From: Dichomitus squalens LYAD-421 SS1
Lineage: Eukaryota > Basidiomycota > Agaricomycetes > Polyporales > Polyporaceae
DNA length: 43,048 bases
Assembly (NCBI RefSeq): GCF_000275845.1
Contig: NW_006766958.1
Coordinates: forward strand, 74,164-117,211
Direction of reading: 5' to 3'
The position numbers and the translations under genes are program-made. The notes under the pieces are model-generated. The model had not been told where the DNA came from. It was given only the letters and a program-made list of their open reading frames with translations, and did no database searches. Below are positions 1 through 9,886 of this stretch, one piece after another; the first letter of the stretch is position 1, and each line of letters starts with the position of its first letter.

Positions 1-414
1 CCACGCTCGATTTACATTATCACTGGTGCTCGCTCCAAACAGAAGGTTCTGTAGGCAGGCGAACGACGCTGGTCTTGCTAGTGCATGGAGGTAGTCAGGG
101 GGGTGAGGGAATAGCGAGTGCGGGAGGAAGCTGCACGCTCACAATATTATCTGTCCGGTAGAAGAGTCGAAAAATGCTTCAGTCCGAATAGTTTCTACCG
201 CTGACGGAGTTGAAGTATTTGATACTTCCAACCTCTGTTGTCTCCAGCTCACATTATCTGACACCTTCCGCTCACTCTCCCCTCGAAAAATGCTCCTTCA
301 ATTCTATACAATTTCTACCTAGGCATACACAATTAGTCGGGCCATCCATAGCTGCTGGTCCCAATCAACGTGATTAGTGCGACCCCACAAGCGCTCGGTC
401 GCCTAGATCACGCG

Positions 415-490
415 TTGACCTTTGACCAACCGTCATGACCAGTCAAGCTAGTCAAAATCGGTCATGGCTTTGGTCATGACCGCGGTCAAA
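415..490. repeat. Cluster of GGTCA/TGACC motifs
   Basis: About eight copies of GGTCA or its complement TGACC (some one base off) are packed into roughly 75 bases, twice as the palindrome GGTCATGACC or nearly so. Such arrays of short motifs in both orientations are seen in subterminal regions of DNA transposons; that reading is inference. No terminal inverted repeats or target duplication were found around it. Confidence 0.4.
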
Positions 491-526
491 ACAACGCTGC
501 CCATTCCGACCCTCCGGTTAGAACCG

Positions 527-600
527 TTAGGGTTTGGGTTTGGGTTCCGTTAGGTTCGGTTAGGGTTTGGGTTTAGGGTTAGGGTGTTAGGGTTTGGGCC
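527..600 (+). repeat. Degenerate telomere-like repeat tract
   Basis: The tract mixes GTTAGGG, GTTTGGG, GTTTAGGG and variants over about 70 bases on the plus strand. Basidiomycete telomeres are usually TTAGGG, so this looks like a decayed or interstitial telomeric sequence. The G-rich strand reads rightwards, which is the wrong orientation for the left terminus of a chromosome. It is therefore an interstitial patch, or part of a subtelomeric element, rather than a true end. Confidence 0.5.
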
Positions 601-971
601 CCCCAAAGGGTAGCCGGTCTGTATTGATAGCGCGAACGAGGCTTTAGTGTGCCCGCCTGAGGGCTCCCGGCTTGGGGGACCCCCCGAGCGCAGCGAGGGA
701 GGGGAGGGAGCCCGAATGGCGGGTCCTCTTCGCGCAGCCCAAGAAAGAGACATAGTGTAATTAGATTTCAAATCTTTTAAGCTCTCATGGCTTAAAGGCT
801 ACAGCGTGAAATGTTCCCTTACTGGTTGCGCGTTCGATGCGTTGTTGTGGCAATTTTATTTGATGTGGCTGTGTTTTGGGCGTCAGGGTGCCGGCTTTTG
901 CCTCGGCCCGGGTGAAAGGGAGAGCTGAGCCCCTCAAGGGCTATTTGCCCATAGAGACACTACCCTCGTTG

Positions 972-2346
972 TAGGTGCCTCTAGGAAGCGGAAGAGGGAA
1001 GGCGAGGAAGACGGCGCCCGATCCGCTAATACCATGAGTAGACAACGAAGTCCGCACGCGACCCTCGGCTCAGACGTTCCTTTGCCACGACATACACACT
1101 ACCGGATCGTGGTCGAAGAAGTTTGCATCCCTCTTCGGCACTTCAAGAATAGCCGTCAGCTCCTATCATTCACGACAGATTGTCTTCGCGGTGAGTTGCA
1201 TAGGCCTATTTGACACCAGTCTCACTGAAAAAACTGTCACAAGCTCATTTCCAGGCCGCAACGAATGCCACGACACGGTTGCTTCACCGTGATATCAGCA
1301 GTGGGAATATGCTCATCCTTCCGAAGGTTATTCAAGCATCCAAGGGGACGAGTCTATCCATCACTTGCGTTGGCGTTTTGAGCGACTGGGAGATGTCAAA
1401 ACCAGTCGACGATCATCATGCAGGATCAAGGACCGCTCAAGCCATTCGTATGGTATGTGTCTGCTATCTCTACCCTCGTATTGGTGACTGATAGTGGGCT
1501 TCAGGGGACTTATCAGTTCATGTCGGTGAACGTACTACAGCGCCCTGCACATCCGGTTACAATCACGGACGAGCTCGAGTCGTTCTTCCATGTGCTCCTC
1601 TACTTCTGCTTCCGCTTCCTCCGGTCTACTTGCGAGGACCCTCAATCGTGGATCGGCATTTACTTCCAGTACTACTCAGGCCCTGACTGCATGTACACCT
1701 GTGGGCAGAAGTCAATCGCGATGGAAGTTACTGGCAAGCTTCAGACGCTGGTGCCACAGGGAGCCCTCCTCTTCGATAGTCCCATAGTTGGCATCTTTGC
1801 TGAGCTGCTCTCTTGCTTAAGGCACGCTACAAGGTCTTGAGCCACGAGCTCAGGAAGTCTGTTCTTCCGCCGCAGATCCGTCGAGTACCCAAGCCCCGGG
1901 GATCCCCAACTGCGCCAAGAGAACCTACCATACCCCCAAGGCGGGGTAAGCTGACGGAGAGTGAGGTAGCTCTACGAGCCGAGTTGCAGAAGAAGTTCGA
2001 CAATTTCACGCCTCCAGTTGACACACCGTCATTTGAAGAGCGAGAGCTCGCTGCCAAGGTTGCGGACCACGCGTTCATGCTCGAGTTACTGGAGCGCGTT
2101 CTCCGCGACGCTTCTTGGCCAGAGGACGATCGGATACTACCCGCGCAACCGCTGCCGCCCGCTCCTGAGGAGCCTGTGGTGCCAGAAGGATCGCTGCAAG
2201 CTGCAGAACCTGCGCCTCCCAGGAAGCGGCAAAGGAGAGCCGCCCCGACCCGAATTGCAACCTTCCCAACCGGCGCCTGTACCTCGATGCGCCGTACCCG
2301 CAGTCAAGTTCGCAACGTACCTGTCGCCACGAGATCGAAGTCATAA
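972..2346 (+). pseudogene. K1: 5'-truncated, frameshifted FunK1 kinase relic
   Basis: This is the C-terminal half of a fungal-type (FunK1) protein kinase. Exon remnants are 972-1190, 1244-1452 and 1505-2346, with introns of 53 and 52 nt at the family positions. Seen in order: a RKRKRE patch, the HYRIVVEEVCIPL segment, HRDISSGN (HRD codons 1285-1293), DWE near 1387, GTYQFMSVN, DELESFFHVLLYF, and the basic RRTRSQ tail. The whole N-lobe with the ATP loop and lysine is missing. Similarity to its closest paralogue K2 stops at about 972, next to repeat DNA. A one-base deletion near 1816 relative to K2 ends the frame at 1840, although the rest of the tail is still readable to 2346. It is dead as a kinase gene. 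The catalytic residues survive, so decay was by truncation and frameshift. Confidence 0.85.
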
Positions 2347-2640
2347 CGCCTCAACGTTCTTTCAAGCCACGTTTGATCCGCAGGGGACCCTCAATGCCCG
2401 TCGGGCACCCGCACGGTGCGCTATCTGCCCCGTTGGTTTATTTCGTCGTTTGTAGATCCGATCGTACGAGGTACCTCGCGCCGGGCCTCCGTTACTCTTC
2501 TGGGTCGTTCAAAACGGGGCCTATCGAGTACACGACGACGAGCGGTATCCGAGGAACGCACTCGTTTCGACGCCCACCCGCAGCTTTCCGATCAGAACTC
2601 GGTTCATGGGGTTTGACACCGCCCATAAACGCCAGAATAT
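2347..2640 (+). repeat. 3' flank copy shared with K2 and K6
   Basis: The sequence after the K1 stop resembles, in inverse orientation, the DNA just downstream of K2 (about 19256 down to 19000). Shared blocks include CATAACGCCTC-like sequence after the stop, CGATCGTACGAGGTACCT near 2459, and the stretch leading to a GAACGCACTC-type block near 2553. A third relative lies at 34100-34440 next to K6. The flank was therefore duplicated together with the kinase genes. No gene is visible in it. Confidence 0.55.
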
Positions 2641-5013
2641 TGTCACCACTGTCGCTGCCCTCAAGCTACCTCGCGGAGTCGCTTCGGCGTCGGAAACGTG
2701 ATACACACCTTCAGAGTGACCCTATTGACTTCCCTGCCATAGGCAGTTGCGCGGTCATCATTATCATGGGCCCTGTGTCCACCTCCTTCCTTCCTTCTGC
2801 CCGCGTAATGCCCGATTTCGTCATCAGCAAATTGTGCAAACAATGGTATTGCATGGCCACGGCGCCCGAAACTGGCCTACCCTTTCCGGGAACCGCAAGC
2901 GCCTACTCATTCTGGCCAACTCCCATCTCGCCCGACAGACTCCGGCCATTGAGCATCTGCGCGGACGAATCCCCGTAATGGTAGGTAGGTATTCACCTCG
3001 TGCTATCGCTTCTGACCACTGAATCGTCATTAGAGATACTGTGAATACATCGAGACTTTGCAAAGCGCTCCGCTATACTGGCACAGCCGCCTCCTCCTCG
3101 GCGCTCCTTACCAATATCTCCCTCTCCCGACTCCCGAGCGCCCTCCTCGTCCTCGATCCTCCTCCCCGCCTCCCCATCTATGCATCGGCCGTCGCAGTGA
3201 TGAGCGGTGGTATGGGGCTGCAGGTCAGGTTGCAGGGTGTAGAAGCCAGCCCAATCGTGGAACACGGGACTGAAGTGCTGATGCGGGTAGAGCGGGTGAG
3301 TGCGGGGAAACTTAGTAGTACTTGTTGCATTCTGTCAGATGGTGTTGTCGCCATGTGGACAACAGCGTCCACAGCAATACAGACCAGATGCCCAGTGCGC
3401 CGGAGCATGTGCATGCAGCCATTCTGAGCGTCTGCCCAGTGTGGTGATGTTCCCTTCACGATCCTCACGCTGCCTTCTTTCTACGTGTACTCCACTGACA
3501 TTGAGTTTAGAATCTTGCTCATTGATGACGCATATTCTAGGCTTGCAACTCCATCAACAGCCTGTCATCCTGCCAGCCCTGCCCTGAACCATCACTTGCA
3601 AAACCCCCCACCTCAACGCCGCGTCTGCATCCCCCTTTATCACTCGCTACAACATGCCAATCCCTTAACATGCCCCTTGGACTCCGATTTTTGTGAGTCG
3701 TACCAAAACGGCCGTAGCTACTAATGTCTAGGTTTCGCCCTCATGGCTTTGACGTCTCGGAAACACCCCACAGGTATGTACAATGTGCGCATACTAGTTG
3801 CATCTCGCTCTTGCCCTTTCTGTAAGCCTTGCTACCTCACTTACCTTTCGTTTTGCTGCATAGACATTGCCGCGTACTTTTAACGATATGTGTCGTGAGC
3901 ACCCTTGCTCCTCCAGCGACTAACCCTAACCCACCTTTTTTGCGCACAGTGGGTGTATATAAATTAACTTAATGTCTCCCTTCTTCCATGTATAGTTCGT
4001 GTCTAATTATCATTAAATATTAGAAATACAAACTTGAATCGTGTCATAATTTGTCGGCTGCGTGAACATGATAAACGACCGTCTCGCAGCGTGGGCTCGG
4101 GCAGCCATGGTAGAATATGCACCAGATACTGACCATGTATGTTCATTGCCTCACTCAATCATGTACATCATTGGCCTTAATTCACGTATAGTGTGGTAGC
4201 TGCTGTCCGGATGCTCAGCGGGAAATGGCTGTCGATGTCCAGGCGTCCTGCGAGGTCTGGCCATTGTGGACCATACCTGGTGATTGGGTCCTCCTATTCG
4301 CCATCCCTTTGCCATACCTTGCGAATCTGGTCTGAGCTGCGGAACCTGGACGTCACTTACCATTCTTTTCACTTATTTGCTGATGGTGTATACCTCTGCT
4401 GCGCGTCTTTCAATCCTTGTGCTCGTGTGCTCGGTTGTGCGTCTAGGCCCCTTGTGTACTTGTGCCCTATATTATTCAGTGCCTGTTTGTTCTGCATATT
4501 GTTCGCGTCTATATCGGATTTCCAGATTGCCTCTTAAATCCATCGTTAGCACCTCTGTGCCGGTGCGCGTATCTACCGCGGCTAGGAGCTGTTGCCCCCA
4601 ATCTCATTCTTTTGCTTGAGTGTCTGCAAATGTCCTACGCTCCTGTTGATGAGAACATATAAAAAAACGCGTTATGACTAACCTGATGCCCACATTTCAC
4701 GTAGACGGTGCTTCGTGCTTCTGTAGTCCAGACTCACGAAACAGTACGCGACCGACCACAGCGGGCCACAGGTGAGACCTACGCTCCTCACATCGTGATT
4801 ATGGAGATTCTCCCTGTTAGAACTGAGGCAACGTTCATTAGTAGAGACGTAGGTATCTAGTATCGGTATACGATTGTATTACACAAAAACCCTGAGGCTG
4901 TTCGATGAACGCCTCGTATATTATGAATAAACTTTACATACTATGATCGCGCACGGAACGTGTCACACTCACGACAAGCCGATAAACATAAAAGCAGTGC
5001 ATGCCCCGTGAGG
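2641..5013. other. Gene-poor degenerate DNA
   Basis: No intact gene is supportable. A short plus-strand reading frame at about 2840-2975 contains LLILANSHLARQ, which resembles the motif Ia region of DEAD-box helicases of the IRC3 type, but it has no Walker A motif and soon breaks up. Around 4365-4440 the plus strand encodes a hydrophobic stretch (TYLLMVYTSAARLSILVLV) that could come from a decayed membrane-protein exon. The DNA at 3940-4040 is AT-rich with a TATATAAA-like box. I consider the region relic coding DNA and spacer. Confidence 0.5.
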
Positions 5014-8000
5014 TTACCCGACCAACTTGAACCGGATGATGATACGTTGCCCAGGGAAGAACTTGTGTCGACGGTCCCACGCGACACATACGTGCAGCTC
5101 GCCCGTCATCGTAACTTCCATCCGAGCCTCCTGAGCCGAGTCCGCCTTATCGGAGGCTTGCGCCGCGGTTCCGGGCTGGGGCGTTGCGGCAGGCTGTTGT
5201 TCCTGGCCGACTAGAGGGATCCAAGCGACGAACTCGCAGCTCAACACAGCGACAACGGAGTCTTCGGGGCCAGAAAGGAACCCGGCAGGTCTGAGCGAGA
5301 CAGAGGCGAAGACATTGAAAGCAAGGACACGTGTGAGTGAGGACTGCGTGGTCAATATCGAGGTCGGACGTATCGCGGGAAACGAACGCACCTGAACGTG
5401 AGCCCGAGTGCGGCCTGGATGTTGCGGATGACGGTGCCGACGAGCGCGTCGACGGAGCCGCCAGTCGGGTCGGCAACGACCGAGTACTCGCCGCCGAACT
5501 TGAACACCATCGCCTTACGCGCCGCCCCCGAGAGCGCCTTGAGCTGGACGTAGCGCGTCTGCACGTCCTTGAACTGCGCGAAGCGGGTACATAACGACTC
5601 GAGCAGGGCGGCGAAATGCTGATACGCGGGCTGGAGACGGCCGCATCGCGTCGAGATGTAAAGAAGAGCAACACGACGCAGAAGGACAGCGCACTCACCA
5701 ACTCGCCGAGGTTGTTCAGATCACCTCCGCTCTCCTCTTGCGCATCGTCTTCGGCCATGGGCAGCGCCCGCTTCCGTCTCGACGTGGTCTCTTCCTCCCT
5801 CACGGCAGTCCGGACCGCGTTGGCGATCGCCCGTCCCATGATGTTGTCGCGCATCTGCAACCGCTCCTGCTTCCGTAGCCGGTGCGTCGCCGTCCGACAC
5901 ACGTCGCAGTTTTTCCAATGCGTCCCCTGCGTGAGCAGGTTTGCGCAGCCCAGTGTCCGGCACTGCCAACGATGCTTCGGCGGAGGCCTCTGCGGGATCT
6001 TGATCGAGAGCTTCCTCGTCCCAGCGTCCTCCGCGTCCTGCTCCTCGTCGCTCTCCGGCAGATCGATCTCGGACTCACCCTCGTCACTCGAGTCCTCGAG
6101 CGGAGTGAGCTCGGAGTCATCAGTGTTCCATCCGAGCTCGTGCCAGCGGTCGCTTAAGTGGCTGCTCGATGACCTGCGCATCCTAGAGGACGTCCTCGAC
6201 CGGAGCGGGACGTCTGGGGACGACTCGCGAGACGACCGTGGCTGTGAAGGGTTTGGGCCCAGGATAAGGCGGACGCGGCGGACGGGAGGTGGCAGACCCG
6301 CACTTGAGAAGGGGATGGGCGAGGGGACACGGGACGGGCGCAGGGTGGCCAGCGGGACGGATGCCTCGCTGTCGGTGGTCTCTCCGTCGGACGCGTCCCC
6401 AGGAGAGGGGGGGTCGACTTCTATCTCGTAGTTGTCGTCCTCTGCAGCGTCGGCGGCGAACGACAACTCATTGAGCGGACTAGGTACATATGCCCCCACC
6501 GTGTCCGCGGGCGCGATATGCGTGTCTGGGATAGATACACGGAGCTTGACAGACTTGATCTTTGGCTTCGCAGCAGTGGCCTCGGACGACCGCGGGCGCG
6601 GGCTCTCGGTACCGACGGGTTTGGTCGAGGCCGCATCGGACGAATCGACGCTCTTTTCAGTATCAAGAACTCGTGGCGGAGATACGATGAGCACCACGGA
6701 CTTGACAGACGTGGACGGCTGCCTGGTCTGCTCTGTACTGTCTTCAGGACCGTCGAGAATAGGATCCCTCGCCGGGCCATTGCCTGAGCCCAGCTCCGGA
6801 ACAGCAGCAGCGTCCGCCGCGGGCCCATCGACGTCCATCGCATCCCCCGTCTTCCCCATTCCCTCCCTATCTGAGCCTACAGCGCTCTCTCCTCCCTCCT
6901 TACCCAGTGCGCCCTCCCCCATCCCCGACCGCGGCGCCCGTTCCACCCCCTCGACCCTCTCCTCTCTCCCGACATCCCTCTGCACAGGCCGAGAAGGCCC
7001 CGCAAGCTCCGCGCGCACGCCCTCGAACCGCGCGCGAAGCGCACCCCTCCACCGCGCGAACGCGCACTCGACGCACCGCGCGCCCTGGAAGTGCGGCGCG
7101 ACGAGCCTCCCGCACCCAGGCGCTGCACAGACGCGGTGCCTCGAGTGCGGCGCGGGCGCACGTTTGCGTTTCTTCCCCTGGGCCCGGGGAGGGGATGGAA
7201 GCGTTGTAGGGGGGGTGGGGGCGGGGCTGACGGTGCTAGGGAAGGGCGGGCCGTTCTCGGCATCGTTTGTAGTTGAGGCGGGTTCGTGCTGTACGCGGGA
7301 GGACGACGTCGGTCAAGGCTTCCGTGAAGGAGAGAGAGAGAGGCTGGGAGAGTACGTACCGTCGACGGAGTCGGCGCCGCTGGCTGCGGCGGCTGCGGCT
7401 GGTCTGGCTTCGGTGCGATCTTCCGCTTGACCTGTGCGTGCATACGCATACGAGGACGTCGGTCAGCTGGCGACGAGGAGCTTCAGGCGCACTGGCAGCA
7501 CTTACGGACCCGGCTGCCCTCTGCGTAATACGAGTACTCGCCGTCCTCTGCGCGTCCCGGCGCAACAACTCCTGCCGAGCGTCGTCACTGATAGCTGACG
7601 AGGCAGGCGTAGCGGGAGCCGGCGCACCCTCCCCGGGGACCGCAAGAGGTCTCCGCGGCGGCGCCCCAAACGACAGCCGCGATATCCGCGGCACGACTTT
7701 CGGCGGGCTCACGTTCAGCGGGGTGCTGTCCCTCGCCCTCCCGCCCGCGCCCGCGCCCGCGCCCGCGCCCACGCCCACGCCCATATCCAAGTCCTCAGGC
7801 GTGGCCGCGAGTATCACCCCAGTCTCGCTATAGTGCACGTCCGGCCCCCTGCGCTGCGCCCCAGGGACCGCGCCGTGCCCGGCCACACTCACACTCGTAC
7901 TGGGGCCAGAGACACGAGGGAGGGCGTGCGCCACCGGAAACACCGGAACGATTGGAGGCGGAGGAGGAGGAGGAGGAGGAAAAGGAGGGGCCCCGACGAG

Positions 8001-9079
8001 GTCAAGAATGTGGCGGTGGTCCGGGTGGATGCACTGCACGATGTCGGCGAGTGTGAGGATGGGGCCGGGGGCGGGGGCGGGGGCGGGGATGCGCGGCCTG
8101 CCGCTACTGGCGGTCGCGCGGCTGTGGCTGTATGCATGTGCGGTGGGGGCGATCGGCATCGGCGCGAACGAGCCCTGTGGCTGAGGCGGATGCGGGGGCG
8201 GGGGCTGGGGAAAGAGAGGGCGTGCGTCCCCGGGGGCGGGGTGCACGGTCGACATCGGCGGAGGGGGATGGGGGGCTGGATGGGAGACGTGGGCAAAAGG
8301 GGGCGGGCGACGCCCGAGCGCGTTGGTGCCGGTGCTGCAGCTGAGTTTGCGTTTCTGCCTCGGGGCCGCGTCCTGCATGACGATCTCGAGGGGTGGTGGG
8401 TGCTGCCGCTGGGTCCGCTGCGGCTTTTGGGCGAGCGGCGGGAGCTGGAATGATGCGTCCACGAGCGCGGCCCTGCGCTCGCGGCAGGGGACACAGAGGG
8501 GCGGCTCGGCGCTGTCTGGCGAGGCGGCCCCGCCCGCGAGGACGGGGACGTTGCAGACGCAGCACGACGCGCACCGTACGCCCTTCAGCACACAGGCAGA
8601 CGACCGCACAAGTCAGCTCGCTGCTGCTCGAGACCGCACGGCACGAACTCGGCGGAAAACGGCGGGGAAGCACTCACCTGCACTGCGCCCTGGACGCGGC
8701 GGCGGGCGCCCGCCTTCGTCCGTGCGGCCGCCTCCGCCTCCCTGCACGGCTGGCACCGCTTGGACGGCCAGTCGTCGTCGAGGACGTTCCCGCACGACGT
8801 CACGGAGCAGATCCGCCAGGTCGTCGTAAACTCCGTCCAGCCCGCGACCTTCGGGCTCGGCTTCGCCACCACCAGGTTTGAGATGGCTGGTGCATCCTGC
8901 TCCTTGCCCTTCCCTTTGTCCTTCGAGGCGAGGCTTGCGTTCGCTGGGCCGCTGCCCTGAGCGCCGACCCCGGGCGTCCAACTCGAGAAGTTCGAGCTCG
9001 CCGAGAGACCCAAAGCTTGCGCATGAACATGCTGGGCCGGCCGCTGGGGCCTGGGGGGCACGACGATGGAAGGGCTCAT
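5014..9079 (-). CDS. 1214-aa protein with four cysteine-pair modules, unknown function
   Basis: I do not recognise this gene. Six exons join in frame: 8678-9079, 7506-8582, 7360-7431, 5699-7288, 5392-5618 and 5014-5290. The introns are 95, 74, 71, 80 and 101 nt, all GT-AG. The protein has four modules of paired cysteines: C91/C96/C109/C112; C138/C141 (with C142 and C144)/C164/C167; C571/C576/C589/C592; C960/C965/C978/C981. Three follow C-x4-C-x12-C-x2-C, and all but the weaker second are followed by an Arg/Lys-rich helix-like stretch, as in small zinc ribbons (inference). Between modules lie disordered Pro-, Ser- and acid-rich linkers, a (GV/GA)n tract and a KKRKR patch near 556-560. The C-terminal 200 residues look globular (FKFGGEYSVVADPTGG). 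Nuclear chromatin or RNA work is possible but unproven. The start at 9079 is the first ATG in frame; an upstream ORF overlaps it. Confidence 0.75.
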
Positions 9080-9195
9080 CCCAGCTCTGGCGGACGCCCC
9101 CAGGAATCGGATGGGGCCAGAAAGCCTTGGGGGGATGCCCGAGCTCTGCCTAGGGGATTATCTCTGAGCGAATCGAGTTGCGACATCGAAGACAT
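9077..9195 (-). promoter_or_regulatory. Upstream ORF overlapping the start of the cysteine-module gene
   Basis: An ATG at 9195 opens a 38-codon frame whose TGA stop overlaps the main ATG at 9079 as ATGA. The short frame is free of stops, is in another phase from the main ORF, and I see no intron that would join them. It may control translation by termination and reinitiation. It could also be an old N-terminal exon lost by frameshift, or a sequence error. Confidence 0.35.
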
Positions 9196-9886
9196 GTGGA
9201 GGAGCAGAGCACGCGCGCGGAGTCTCTAGAATGAGACAATTTGGATGCATGCAGGAATCCGCGCGACTTACTGAGTCTGGGGGAGAAGCGCGTCGACCAC
9301 GCGTCTTGGATTTTTACGTACGGCTCGGGCTCGACAATATTGTGCCAGAAGCGAGGTCCGGGAAAGTCGAAGGAGGTGCTTCGAGCTGTGGGGAAACCTG
9401 GAGTTCACAGAGGGCGAAGAGGGAGTGGCGATAGCATGCCCATAGCGGATCCTCCTCCTCGTCGCAATCGCAATCGCAATCGCAAGTTGAGGCGCAAAAC
9501 ATTTCAGCCGGTGGGTCGCGCGCAACGGACGGGATTGGCTGCCCACAGGGCGCGGCGGCGGTCGTCGCCACGCGCTACCACACTCCGCGACCCAAGCTAG
9601 GCTCAGTTTTGGTAAGACTGGGGACGCTCCGTCTCTTACTTAGCCTGCTATACGTTGCTGCTCATCAATTGATCTCTTGATGGAATGTTTATTACTCTGT
9701 CTCGCCCGGGCAATCGTCTCGCATAATCCTCATACGTACGAAAACCAAGCGCACGCGCAGTTATCCTCCAATGCTCAACCGTAGCGTACACAGAGCCTGC
9801 GATATCTAGCGGTACAACAGCCACCGACTCAACTGTGAGTTCAAGAAAGCAGACTCGACACCGCAAGGTCTTGGAAGCCCATTGCA
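9196..9886. other. Intergenic region between p47 and the cysteine-module gene
   Basis: This is the promoter side of the cysteine-module gene and the 3' side of p47. It contains a perfect hexanucleotide repeat (CGCAAT)n at about 9462-9482. I see no gene; the short ORFs here lack any recognisable motif. Confidence 0.5.

Larger units (their letters stand above)
1..930. other. Gene-free repeat-rich left end
   Basis: I find no supportable gene here. The stretch holds a cluster of GGTCA/TGACC motifs at about 415-490, a degenerate telomere-like tract at about 527-600, and GC-rich hairpin-forming sequence around 597-740, including GGGGGACCCCCC. A motif beginning TCGAAAAATGCT and ending in TTTCTACC occurs twice, near 166 and 284. 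All frames are broken by stops except short GC-rich artefacts. The DNA looks like accumulated repeat or mobile-element remnants next to the truncated kinase relic that follows. Confidence 0.6.

Noticed and set aside
5616..7430. Long plus-strand ORFs opposite the cysteine-module gene (5616-6431, 6432-7430)
   Set aside because: They are antisense shadows in GC-rich coding DNA. The minus strand has a consistent six-exon frame with conserved cysteine spacing and splice sites.
7833..8881. Plus-strand ORFs 7833-8453, 8323-8829 and 8393-8881
   Set aside because: They are antisense to the Pro/Gly-rich exons of the minus-strand gene and consist of Arg/Gly-rich low-complexity sequence without motifs.
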